From: Craspedostauros australis
Lineage: Eukaryota; Bacillariophyta; Bacillariophyceae; Mastogloiales; Achnanthaceae
Assembly (NCBI GenBank): GCA_026770025.1
Contig: JAMXDE010000052.1
Span: 124,001 to 188,000 of the forward strand
Reading direction: 5' to 3'
DNA: 64,000 nt
How positions within the stretch are numbered: the first letter of the stretch is position 1; each line of letters opens with the position of its first letter. The position numbers and the translations under genes were made by a program. The notes under the pieces were generated by a model, which searched no databases, had not been told where the DNA came from, and worked only from the letters and a program-made list of their open reading frames with translations. Positions 11,055 through 22,159 of this stretch are shown here, piece after piece.

Positions 11055-14000
11055 AATTGCCGTTCCGACCATATCATCCACCTTGTTCAGTCCAATGCTG
11101 ACCTGGGCTGAATGATGCTCCCCTTGTGCCAATCGTAGATCTCCTTTCTTGTATTCTTCGTGAACCCGTCAGAGATGTCGTCCTCTGACTTCACGAATCG
11201 AGCTCTCGTCTCCTTGTTCGCAATCAGTTCTCTGATGAAGTGATTGCGCTCGTTGATGTGTCTCGCCCTGGCTGATGTCGATGGGTTGGTTGTTAGCGAT
11301 GAAGATCGCTCTCATGTTGTCAACCATCGCATCCACAGGTCTCTCCATCCTCAATCCATATACTCGTGTCCGACACGAGCTTCGTCACTCTCAGCATCTC
11401 CTCGTATGCTGTGGTCGTTGGCCCATCCAACACCTTCGTCAGTTCTCGGATGGCATTCGCAATGTCTGGTCTCGAATGCTTCACCAGGTATAGCAGCATA
11501 CCCACACCACTGTGGTATCTGCTGTGTCGATCCATATCGACTTTGGGTGCTTCATTGTTCCTCTGGATCCCTTGGCCATGTATGCCAGGTGTTCCATCTC
11601 TTTGAATCTTTGTTGTTCCTCTTGAATGATGAGTGGCTGGTTCACTCAGCGGTTGGTCTTGCTCTCATTGGATCCGATGCGGCAATTCAAGTAGTCCTCG
11701 AGACCATTCTCGATCTTGATTCCGAATCGCTCTCCCTTGTTGTTCTTCACCGATTGTTTCAGCTCGCGTGTGCTTCCGATGCACAGGCGATCGTTGGCGC
11801 ACGTCCTGATGAGGATGAGGCTCCCTTCCCGATTCCGGATTAGCAGACATGGATCCGCCTTGCTCTGCCAGGAGCCAAGCTTGGTCAATGTGTTCGCAAG
11901 CTCCTCGTTTCATTGCCTCGCGCTCTGCACCGACCCGTAGATGGTCTTCTTCAGCGACAGGCATTCATTCGGTTCGTGTTCCTTTCCCTTGGGACACTGC
12001 ATGTAGATCTCTTCTCCTTGAAGACCCACTTCATCTTCACTCACTGCCGATCCCTCGGCATCTCGCTCATCTTGATCTTCTGCCAGACTCCTCTTCTGAT
12101 CATTTCGTAGAACTCCTTGTTGATGGCCTCCTGCCATCTCTTTCACTTCGCTTCGCTGGATCCGCATGATCCCAGCATTCTTCGGATGTGGTGGGGTCCA
12201 GCATCATAGCCGTGTATGCATGCTCGGACGTCTCATTCCCTCTCTCGCGGTTGCTGGGGTCTTCTCTGCTTCCTCAGCTGACTCACCACCTCCACTGCTT
12301 GAATCTGAGTCGGAGTGGTGTTCTGGCGCGTGGTTGTGCGGTGCCAAGCCGCGTATCATCCGTGGCATCCTCGCCACTGGTCTCATGGGATAGTACTCGA
12401 GGTCCGTGCCTTCAGCGGCTTGTCTCCGAGTCACTTGTACTTCGTCCCTTTCGCTCGTCAGGATCCACATGATCCTGGCATTCCTCAGGCGCATATAGAC
12501 TCGGCATCATTCCAGTGTTGATGTGCTCGAATCTCTCTCGCCGTCGCGTTCGCTCTCAACATCCTGACTCGCAGCGATGAAGTCGATCACTCTCATCCTC
12601 CATTGGATAGCATCGATCCTCATGCCTGCGACGTCCTTGTTGATGATTGACCCGCCTTGTTCGAAGTTGGGTCCGTCTGTTGCCACTGGAGCGGTCATCG
12701 TCTCCTGTGCGGTTGCGTAGCCATCGTCGTCTCCTGATTCTGATGCTTCGTTCGTCACCCTCGTTGGGTATTGGTACATTGTGGTCCGCTGCCTACTCTG
12801 TCGTCGTGTTGCCTTGCAACCACGCTGTCGATCGCCTTCATCCTCTTCTGGATAGCATCGATTCATCATGCTGCAGCTTCTTCGTCATGGGAGTTGTTGG
12901 TGGCCTCCTGCCATTCATCCTCCATTCATCTGAGGTTCCTCCCTTCCGGCTCTGTCATTCGATTCTTCATCCGACATGCCCGCGTCTCTCTCATTGATCG
13001 CATATCGATGCGTCTTGACTCACTGTATCTGGAATCCGCCGTTCATGGCTCGCACTCTCATAGCTGTATCCTTTCCAGATTCGTGTCTCTCTCTCATCGA
13101 TCTCATTCTCATCGCACATCGATCTCATATCTGTGCTCGCAGTATCTCGCCGATCATTCGGCATCTGGTTCTTCTTGATCATCTGCCATGCTCATGTCAT
13201 GGCTATATCACTGAACCATACCATCATGGCCTCCCACCATTCATTGCTCTTCTCGGGATCCACATGACCCCGTCATTCGTCAATTGTGGTTGGATCCAGC
13301 ATCATTGCGACATTTGCTTGCTCGGATCCCTCTCTGTTCTGTTGATAGCTCAATGCTAGGTTCGCAGTGATGAAGTCACCCAGGCTCATCCTCTCATGAG
13401 TGGTGTCAATCGTCATGCCTGCGATATCTCTGTTGAATGTTGACCCTTCTGTGTGAATGTTGGGTCCTCCTGTCGCCGGTAGTGTGGTAGTCATCTTTCG
13501 AGTGGTCTCATACCCCTCATCATCTTCTGACTCTGATTCTCCACTTGATCCAAGTTCTTGCTCCTCCTTCGGAGTGGGCATATCGTAGTATCCCTCGAGA
13601 GCACTCAGAATCCTTGGCATGTGCATGACAGGTTCTGCAATTGGGACTGTGTTTGGTGCGTTCTCGACCAAATCGTCTCGTCCCGTCTCATCGTCCCTTC
13701 CGGATTCATCGTCGTCGTCATTGTCCGATGGTTCATCCCCTTGGGCAGGTAGCAAGTCATCTTGCCCTCGAGCAGCGTCTTCTGTATCTGTATCGTCTCT
13801 GGCTCTTCTGCTCTGATCAGCGTCGTCGGTCTCCATGCTTCAGATGGTATCCGCACGTCGCTCCCAAGTTACTCGTCTATCTGGGGTAATCATTCCCTGA
13901 AGTAGAGTCGTCATCTTCCAGGTCTGTCAGTACTGACCTGCTGGCATTCTCAATACTCTCGAATTGCTCACATGACGTATCCATCCATGTCACGTTCATC

Positions 14001-16073
14001 GTGATTAGGATCCTGGTCATCACCAGGTTCACTGTGCGGTCCATACCGCTTGCATGCGACTTCTGTATCCAATCAGCGTCTGTTGGATCGGAAGTGAAGC
14101 TGCTGTTCTCCAGCATGTCGTTGATTGCGTACACATTGCGAGCCATGTCGAGTGCGCTCCGCACGCCAATCTCATGCATCATGTAGTGCTTATGCATCAT
14201 GTAGTGCAACCCGCATGGGTGCACTCATCTGCACAGTCGACTCTCGAATTCGTTGATTGCTTCGTAGCAGATCATCGAAAGCTCGACGCGCACATCGGTG
14301 GCAGACGCCATGCTGCTCAACGAGTATCGAACCAAGAGGCAGATCGGACCTGCATCCACAAGCAGTCCTCTGCGCTCCTCATCACTCGTTTCGCCTTCAT
14401 TGTAGTTGGCGTTGCCGTCTTCCTCTTCATTCTCGGATGAAAAGGGTTGTCTGTTGATCAACTCCATCGTGATCGTTCGTAGACCCGTAGTAGCTATACA
14501 CTCCTGGAGTGTACTCGGCTATCTCCTCCCTGGTCCACTCGCAGTCGTTGACTGGTGTTCCGCTGTCGAAGTCGGAAACCCCATCATTGTTGATTGTTAC
14601 GAGTGCCATGTTGTTCGTGATCGCGTTGTCGTCGCGCATCATCGTGTAGTTTCACATGGTCACATTTTGGTCGTTGTTCGCGATTTCGGTGATGGCCACG
14701 AATTTCGTGTTGGTCACATTTTTGATGCCGACCACATTTTCGTTGATGGGCATGGACATCGGCTCGTCAGTTTGTGATGAGAGCGATGTCATCCATCCCT
14801 TCCATCCTGTCTGTTGCGACCTTGACCGACCTGGCTTCCTTCATCTCACTATCGTGGGCATCGCGGTTAGGACGTCTGCTCCTGAACCGACCGATCCGTT
14901 GTCAGTGTCATCTATCTTTCTCACTCTCTCACTGCCGTTGCCTCGTGCGCACTTATAACCGTGTTTGATACGGTGGCGGTCGTAGATGAGGCTCATGGCT
15001 TCGTAGAGGTCTTGAATCATCATCTTCGTTGATGGCAAGGATACCTCCTGTTCCTCGTCTTTTGTATTGAGCCTGGGATCGAAGCGCGGAAGGACCTCCC
15101 GTCCAGCTTGTTCCAGCGCTTTCCCTTCTCGTTGAAGCACACACTTCCTGTGTTGCTATTCTCGTTGTTGTCGCCAATTCATGGCTGGTAGATTGCATTC
15201 TTACCTCCTCGATCATCTCACAGTAGGAATCGCAGCCAGCCCTCGAGCATGTATCACACGATGGCAGTCGGTGCCACGTGATCATCTCGATGCTTTCCAT
15301 TGCTGCTCCTCGCGTCACTCTTGAGATGATCATGATCATGGGCCATGCCCATGCCTGCGTAGATCTTGGTCGTCCTTTACCTGATCATCCCTGCCTGCAT
15401 GCTCGTGCTCGATTGCGTCGCGCGCACCATGCGCACAGACGTTCAGCATCAGCGATCTGTGTTGCTCCTCGTTCATCTCGGCTTCCTTATCGACCGAGTG
15501 CTGATGAGGCAGCTCCATTCTTGCAGGGTAGGTTGGAAGCTCTCATTGCTTCCTCAATTGCATCTTGTTGAGCTCCGTCAGCTGTCTCGCCCTCATGGCG
15601 CAGTGTGCTGAATCCGATGCATCCGAGAGCGTGGCCTGCTGCGTCCGAATCTCTTCTTGCGTACAGCTCGTTCTCGTACTCCAACACAGCCGTGAAGGTC
15701 TCCATGCCTTCCTCGACTTCATGGTCCCATGACCATGGACAGTTCTTCCAATGCGTGGGTTCTGAGCGCCTCCTTGCTTCAGCAATACATGTAGTGTCTG
15801 TACTTGCCTCAGCTGCGGTCTCCACTCTGCTGGTGGACTCGCGGTGGTGCTCGATTCGATCATCATCATCGTCTTGATATCGTCGTTCGTGTGGGGGTTA
15901 CCATGCCGATCTTGGCATCCATTGGCAAGGAGCATCATGCTCCAGAGCGGCTTGCTCTCCTCTCTCTTCACACAGGCGACCATTACTCGCGATGGTCTTG
16001 AGTGTAGATGGTGGTCATGTCGATGATGGTGATGTTGGCTAGTGTTGGTGGTGGTGGAAACGTTGGATTTCAA
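11055..16073 (-). pseudogene. E2 gag-pol remnant without protease and integrase
   Basis: Minus-strand fragments match the E3 polyprotein in order. Gag pieces lie at 15336-14841 and 15825-15487. Linker pieces are 14642-14427 (EWTREEIAEYTPGVYSYYG) and 14467-14225 (VRYSLSSM...VRVELSMICYEAINEF). 14224-13877 starts with EIGVRSALDMARNVYAINDMLE and then jumps directly to KSHASGMDRTVNL...ILITMNVTWM; about 490 codons of the E3 counterpart, covering protease and integrase, are absent. Further pieces are 13836-13273 (linker), 12167-11910 and 11888-11646 (RT) and 11535-11169 (RNase H). The RT active site reads TCANDRLC where E3 has TYVDDCLC. Many frameshifts are present. Confidence 0.85.
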
Positions 16074-16079
16074 TCATAA

Positions 16080-16091
16080 CGTTTCGAAACG
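16080..16091 (-). promoter_or_regulatory. E2 leader palindrome CGTTTCGAAACG abutting the 5' LTR
   Basis: This perfect 12-bp palindrome is the first sequence after the 5' LTR and is also present in E3 at 35600-35611. It is followed on the minus strand by TTATGATTGAAATCC. The GTTATGA part resembles the complement of a tRNA-Met anticodon loop, so the segment could take part in priming. Confidence 0.5.
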
Positions 16092-17037
16092 TGTTGGAAA
16101 TCCGGGGTACCCCAGTCTCTAGTAGTAGTATCTGGTTACCTATTCCTGTTATTGTATTGTTGGAACTGTGAGTACAACATCTTCATCACTTTCAATTCCA
16201 TTTGCCAAAGCATACATAATCCACAGTAGCACACAGTCTTGCCCTTGCTCATGCAGTGCTGTCCTCCTGCTTCATCATGTCATGCAGCATGTACTCCATG
16301 TACATCTCATCTTGCAGTATTGGTTCATCTCATCGTGCATCTCATCATGCATCTCATCATGCATCTCAGATATTCCATCTCCTGCCCTCTACCGATAGTT
16401 TCGTTAGCATAGACATCGCCGAGTCGTAGGCGTCACACAGCTCGGGCCATTCGATCAGATCACGATTTCCCATTCGTCACAGGAGCACCCTGGATGGGAG
16501 CTCATTCAGCTCCTCATCATCACACATCTCCGATCATCTCCGATCATCTCCGATGCTTCTCCGATCGTTTTTCCCATTACTTCGCCGATCACTTCACCGG
16601 CTTCCTGGAAGTTCGTCATCACTGGTTCGTTCACAGGCCATCTCACACTTCGTGACATTGGCCTTCCTCCAGTACTCTTTTTCATTGGTTGCGACATGGG
16701 GGCCGTAGTCGCTCGTATCGTGATGTTGGTCACGATTCCAACATCCCTGCCCCCTGCGACATACACGTGTGATTGGTATTCCTGCATTGAGGTCACGGAC
16801 ACCATAGTCCGGTTCGCATTCGGCACGTGTCGTTCTCCATCACAAAACACGTGCAGCTCACATTTTTCTGTCACAAAGATCCACAGGTGGGAGTTGCGGT
16901 AATGTATCATATCATGACATTCGACTCCTGACTCTTGACTTCTTGGGAGGTGCGGTAATGTAGCATTTTACAATGCTCGACTCCACATTCTTGGGAGGTG
17001 CGGCAATTCGGTGTTTCACAACACCCGATTCCTGACA
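16092..17037 (-). repeat. E2 5' LTR (946 bp)
   Basis: Same sequence as 10102-11047 with the same TG/CA ends. It is followed on the plus strand by the right target duplication GTTGTA and then E4 gag. Confidence 0.9.
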
Positions 17038-17043
17038 GTTGTA
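17038..17043. repeat. E2 target-site duplication, right copy (GTTGTA)
   Basis: It pairs with 10096-10101. In the empty site one copy supplies the Val-Val codons of E4 gag. Confidence 0.85.
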
Positions 17044-17943
17044 CTCCGTTCTACCGAGATCTACTCTCTCTTCGGAGGGAAAGTCAATCAGCAGAACCTC
17101 CAATGGTCGCTTGAGCTCATCCTTTCCTCTTGTGACGACTCCCTCACCGAAGCCATCGCTGCTCGCATGCAACAGATCCCGGAGGAGCTCCGCACAGGAC
17201 CAATGGCCTACTACTTCATGGAATGCATCGCCGCAAGGACAACATCTGAAACTGCTCGAGCCATCACGAACAAGATCGCTCAGTTCAGGATGACCAACAT
17301 CAAACACCAAAACATCGAAACGTTCTGCCAGATCATGAGAGCAGCCATCCATCGAATCAAAGCCTCACCGCTTGGGATTCCAGCCGACATGAACGACATG
17401 CTCTTGAAAGTTATCAGAACCTGCACAAACAAGCCCTTCGTTGACTACTTCAACATGCGTGAAGCTGCACTCGACGCAACTGGCAATGACCCTTTCACTT
17501 GGGAGCAAATCCTCGAAATGGCTCTGAAGAAGTACACCAGCCTCATCAATCAAGAGATATGGTTTGCTCCGACCAAATCCAAGAACACCCGATTCAGAGG
17601 CATCAGGAGCAAAGCCAACACCAACGTCAAGGACTCTTCAGGACGCAGCCGACCTTCCCATGACCGTGGAGGTCAGCCCATCGACTACACGCCTCCAAAG
17701 CAGGGCGAGGCACACGAGCGCACCACCCACGGCAAGACTGAATACTGGTGTGACCATGAAACCTGCAAACGATGGGGCAACCATCCAACCGACGGACACG
17801 ACGACTTCGTCTCTCGCCAACGCAACCGTCGCGGCCGAGGTAGAAAGGGATCCTCAAACAACTCCAACAAACAAGTGGAACCAAAGGGGAATGACGACGA
17901 AACTCGCAAGCTTTTGAGATTCTCTGAACAAGAGGGTTTTTAA
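17044..17943 (+). pseudogene. E4 gag, 3' portion
   Basis: This is the continuation of the frame broken at 10101: LRSTEIYSLFGGKVNQQN, then a helical region typical of Copia capsid (LLKVIRTCTNKPFVDYFNMR), then a basic Arg/Asn/Ser-rich tail. It stops at 17941-17943 in a run GGGTTTTTAAAGG. In the +1 frame the sequence goes on as KGSFHCRKSDHAIPISP. This looks like a CCHC zinc knuckle (C-x2-C-x4-H-x4-C) whose first and last Cys are Ser. A one-base gain in the T run is therefore the likely cause of the stop. Confidence 0.7.
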
Positions 17944-20900
17944 AGGCAGCTTTCATTGTCGTAAGTCCGATCATGCTATTCCCATCTCTCCTCTGGCACC
18001 TGCTCGCATCCACATTCACACCATACGTCCTGGCATTATCCGCCAACTGTCACCAAACCTTCAACCACGTCAACATCATGCGCGGACGCAAGAACCATCG
18101 AGTCTGTTGCTCCAAAGCACCACCGACCATTTTCGCCTCTACGCAACGTATGAGGATGGGCTTCTGGAGTCGTCTCTTCCTTCTATCCGCTGTGATGATC
18201 CCATCGACGACACTATTCTTCCTCTCAACTCTCACTACCGATCGCTGGAAACACCCACAACGCATTTGCAACAAACACCAGCCTCTCGACTACAATCGAC
18301 TGCTCTTTGGCGACGGATGGAACGACGAGCACGCACGCAAGAACGACCCGCTACCAGCTCGCTTCCTTCATCTCTCCGGATTCCATGATGAGTTTGACTC
18401 ATTCATGATGAACCGACGCATTGCCGCAGATGCCCAACAACGCGCAATGTCTCTACCTCCGTCTCAACCAAAGCACTGCTTTTCGATCACTCCATCTTTC
18501 TTCACCCTTCAGTCAGATAAACTTCGATCACAGGTGCAAGCCATCTCCTATCTGGCCTCCACTGCCTATGAAGCATCCAAAGCACCGAACTTCATGGACG
18601 TTCTCGTCTCCCGTCACTACCATACTCCCGGTCTCACCAACAAGCGCGCCATGTGTCCCATCATCCTCGACACTGGGTGCTCATTCTCCATGACATATCG
18701 AAAGGAGGATTTCATAACAGGACCACATCTCGGTAACTTCGGGGACATCCAAACAGCAAGCGGCAAACTTCAAATCTCTGGCATAGGCACCGTCCAATGG
18801 CAAGTGCTATCCCTGAATGGAAACATCGCACCTGTCCGAACCAGAGCCCATTACGTGGAGGAAGCACACATCCGCCTCTTCTCTCCACAAGCCTACGCTC
18901 AATACCACAGCATCAAGACCGATCGCCAACCCTATTACGGAGACACGGAATCCTTCTCATTCGAGTTGGAGGATGGCAGCGTAATGAACTGTCCTATCCA
19001 TCCATTCACGAATATTCCGACCGCATTGGCGCGCGATCCTCAACACCAACTCGCAGACAAACCGGATGCAATACCCTGCCGATGCAAGTCCAACGCTTGT
19101 TTTGAGTGCCAAATCACCCACGCTCTTCCATCCGTCCTGTCACCTGCAAACGAGAACCTCACCGCAAATCAGAAACAGCTGCTACTGGATCATCAACGCT
19201 TCGGACATCTCGGAATGGATCATGTGAAACAACTTTACCGACTTACACGCAGAGTAAGACGTCTCTCCGGACCTGCGCAAAGATGGATTGAGACCCCTTG
19301 CCTTCCAGGGCGAGGAAAGGGACCTGCCAACTGCATCAACCCACTCTGCCAAGCCTGCGCCATCGCAACGGCCAAGCGTCGACCAATACCTACAAGAACC
19401 TCACATCCATCCGAAGACCAACGTCCAATTGCTCCAAACGCAACCAAACCAGGCCACCTCGTCTCTGTGGATCACTACCACGTTGCAGTGAAAGGACGCC
19501 TCGAACACACCAAAGGGCGCGAACCCGTATCCAGCAAATATGTTGGCGGAACCATTTTCTATGACCACTACAGCGGGTTCATCCATACCTTCCATCAGGC
19601 ATCTCTCGGCGCACACGATACCATCCAAGCCAAGAACGACTTCGAGTACATTGCCAGCCAGAGCAACGTGTCCATCAAGATGTACCATACGGACCAAGGG
19701 TCTCTCTCCTCCCGCGCCTTCCGCGAATCGATGACTGCCAATCAAAGCATCCGGTTTGCGTCGCAAGGAGCGCACCATCAAAATGGAGCTGCAGAGGTCG
19801 CTATCCGAGTCATCATGAACAGGGCGAGAGCAATGCTCATTCACGTCAGCCTCCACTGGCCCGATCAATTCGATGTCGAGCTTTGGCCACTCGCAGTCAC
19901 CTACGCCACCTGGACATACAACCACATTCCGCAGCGAAACTCCAACAGCTCTCCCATGGCGAAGTTCACGGGATCTGATGACAGCTGTGTGATGCTCCAG
20001 CGATCGCGCGTATGGGGTTGCCCAGTATACGTCCTGCACAAGAACCTCCAAGACAAAAACAAGATTCCAAAATGGGAAGCAAGAGCGCGGATGGGCCAAT
20101 TCCTTGGCTTCAACCGCGAGTTCTCCTCAACCGTCGCATCCATCCTCAATCCTCGCACTGGCCACATCAGCAGCCAATATCACTGCGCCTTCGACGAACG
20201 CTTCTCTACCATCGCAACAACCGACGACGGAGAAGACGACATCGACCCCAACTGGCATGACATCATCCGTTTCGAAAGCGATAACTACGCCGAAGACCAC
20301 GATGAAGAAATTGACGGACCTCTGCCTGACGGAGATCCCGAATTCATGACCGACAAAGAACGAGAAGAATGGAATCGCCAGCATCGCCCCGAACCACGCA
20401 TGCCTCCGCTCATTCATCCGCCGGCAACAATCATCGGAAATGACGACGACGGATTCGTCCCTCGCACATCACCCGATACAAGCATCCATGATCTACCGCC
20501 TGGCACCGAAGTGGACAGCGGCGACGAGGACGACAACGCCGGCATACCACCACCAGATCCTTCCCTTGATGATGACAACAACACTGGCATGCCACAGCCA
20601 GAGCCACCAACGGTCGAAGACAACTCTCCAGTCAGACGATCTCGATCCGGACGACGCATTCGCAGACCCGCTCGCTACCGCCAGAACGAAGCAACCTCTC
20701 GCAACACCGTCTTTCATCGCATTCATGCTCTCTGCCGCGGGCGCGGACCTCGACCACAGACATCACCACTCTTCTTCCAAAACCTCAATTGGGACATCAA
20801 CGACAACTTCGACATCCCAAGCCGTTACCAGATCCTACTGGAAGCGTCTACCAGTCCGACTCTCAACGAAATCTACGATATGGACCCTCTCATTCTCCAA

Positions 20901-21425
20901 GCCAAAGCGCATGACGACGATCATCCATCCCTTGCCGACGTCCTGAACTGCCCTGACCTAAACGAACGAGTCACATGGCGAAAAGCAATGAACGCTGAAA
21001 TCGAACAGCTTCTCGACAAGAAGACATTCCGCGTGGTTCCTCGGTCAATGGCAATCAACCACGAAATCATCCCTTCAACTTGGGTCTTTCGTCGCAAGAG
21101 ATTCCCAGATGGATCCATTATGAAGCTCAAAGCTCGTCTCTGCGTACGAGGAGACCAACAGCAACGAACAGGGCGAGACAGAAACGAAACGTTTGCTCCC
21201 GTTGTTGAATGGAGCTCCATCCGTCTGATATTCGCACTGATGATCGAACATGGACTGCACACGCAATCAATTGACTTCAAAAATGCATTTGTTCAATCTC
21301 ATCTGCCTGCTCCAATCTACATGCTTCCTCCTCCTGGACCGATTCCTATCAACAATCCAAACATTCCAGAGAAGGACCGCCCGATCCTACAAGTCGACAA
21401 GAGTCTTTACGGCGACCGAAGATGA
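17944..21425 (+). pseudogene. E4 pol (protease, integrase, partial reverse transcriptase)
   Basis: The main frame is open from 17928 to 21425, with its first ATG at 17973. The first 400 bp look more coding-like in another frame (18107-18388), so a frameshift near 18.3-18.4 kb is likely. Visible parts: protease PIILDTGCSFSMT at about 18655; GAG-pre-integrase LLLDHQRFGHLGMDHVKQLYR with CQACAIATAKR; integrase with VSVDHYHVAV, MYHTDQGSLSS and HHQNGAAEVAIR; an acidic linker; and the RT start with STWVFRRKR, LKARLCVRGDQQ, IDFKNAFVQSHLP and ending KSLYGDRR. The YVDD motif and RNase H are missing because the E1 repeat begins there. Confidence 0.8.
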
Positions 21426-22135
21426 TAATCAGCAATTACACACAGGACAAGAGGGGAGCACCAAACACTGCACTTACTACGCCGCCTGGGTGATCAATCC
21501 GATAGGTGAAGTTGGAGATGTTTGGTGTATTTGGTTGCCAAGTTATTGGTGTGTCAATTGATGATTGAGTTTGGATTATGAGAACATGATCTCATCATTC
21601 TAAAGATGGTGCCTATTGCACGGTTGCTAACGTGCTGCTCGATTACCTCGTGGTTTCTCTCGCAGTCTTTCCTAAAACATTGCCCAAGATGGCATGTTGA
21701 TTTACACGATATTCCGTGTTATTCTCGCCTTTGGGTCTTTCTCCATCTCTCCTGGTCTTGCCTAATCTTGATCTCTGTTTGATCACATATGGATTGATCC
21801 GTCTACGTCGGCGGGGTGCATGCATCACCCCTGACGATGTTGTTCTGGATCCTAAGTATTGTTGCCACGTGCTCGATGATGCACTCGGCATGGCTAGACA
21901 GGTCAGTGTACCATGACTAAAACATAATCTCGATTCCGAGGATCACAATGACCGATCCTCTGACGTCATACGATGATGTCAGTGCCTACGTCATGTTCGG
22001 TGACAGTAGTGACCGAATATCAATCGTGTATCAAGACTCACTCGACTATACTCTCAAAATCAAGTCGAATCAAAAATAATGAATCACGTTTCAGTCATGG
22101 GAGATGGGTACCTAATTTCGATCTAGATGTTGATA
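21423..22135 (-). repeat. E1 3' LTR
   Basis: It matches 29225-29934 almost perfectly over its last 540 bp (one difference noticed, near 21999 against 29798). It differs in patches over the first 150 bp (aattacacacagg against aattcaatacaag; tttggttgccaag against tgttgttgttcta). The right edge is placed where the repeats diverge (GTTGATA then CT...). Neither edge shows the standard TG...CA pair. Confidence 0.75.
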
Positions 22136-22142
22136 CTCCCCT
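22136..22142 (-). promoter_or_regulatory. E1 polypurine tract
   Basis: The minus strand reads AGGGGAG directly before the LTR start TATCAACATC. It lies 18 bp downstream of the polyprotein stop and forms one arm of the inverted repeat ctccc...gggag (22136-22153). Confidence 0.6.
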
Positions 22143-22159
22143 ATGGTCGGGAGTCTTGT

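Larger units (their letters stand above)
10102..17037 (-). mobile_element. E2: non-autonomous Copia element with identical 946-bp LTRs, nested in E4
   Basis: The LTRs are 10102-11047 (3' LTR) and 16092-17037 (5' LTR), bounded by TG...CA on either strand. The internal region reads on the minus strand. It is the same family as E3 at 34854: both LTRs begin TGT(C/T)AGGAATCG and end CCCCGGATTTCCAACA, and both carry CGTTTCGAAACG directly after the 5' LTR. Coding fragments match E3 piece by piece but lie in all three frames, and the protease-integrase part is missing. A 6-bp duplication of E4 gag flanks it. Confidence 0.9.
8790..21422 (+). mobile_element. E4: old Copia-type LTR retrotransposon, split by E2 and truncated by E1
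   Basis: E4 consists of a leader and gag (8790-10101), gag continuing after E2 (17044-17943), and pol up to 21422. Removing E2 and one copy of its 6-bp target duplication restores an unbroken gag frame across the junction (...LDQDV-V-LRSTEIYSLF...), which shows that E2 jumped into an existing E4. The pol stops in the reverse transcriptase at KSLYGDRR, where the LTR-like repeat of E1 begins. RNase H and a 3' LTR are not in the window. The 5' LTR boundary was not found; its end is inferred near 8790 from the primer-binding-like sequence. Frame switches in gag-pol mark E4 as decayed. Confidence 0.85.

Noticed and set aside
17930-17945. GGGTTTT directly before the E4 gag TAA, a possible -1 ribosomal frameshift site feeding pol in the -1 frame
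   Set aside because: The knuckle-like continuation lies in the +1 frame, and pol changes frame again near 18.3 kb. Plain indels in a T run explain both, and Copia normally uses one ORF.
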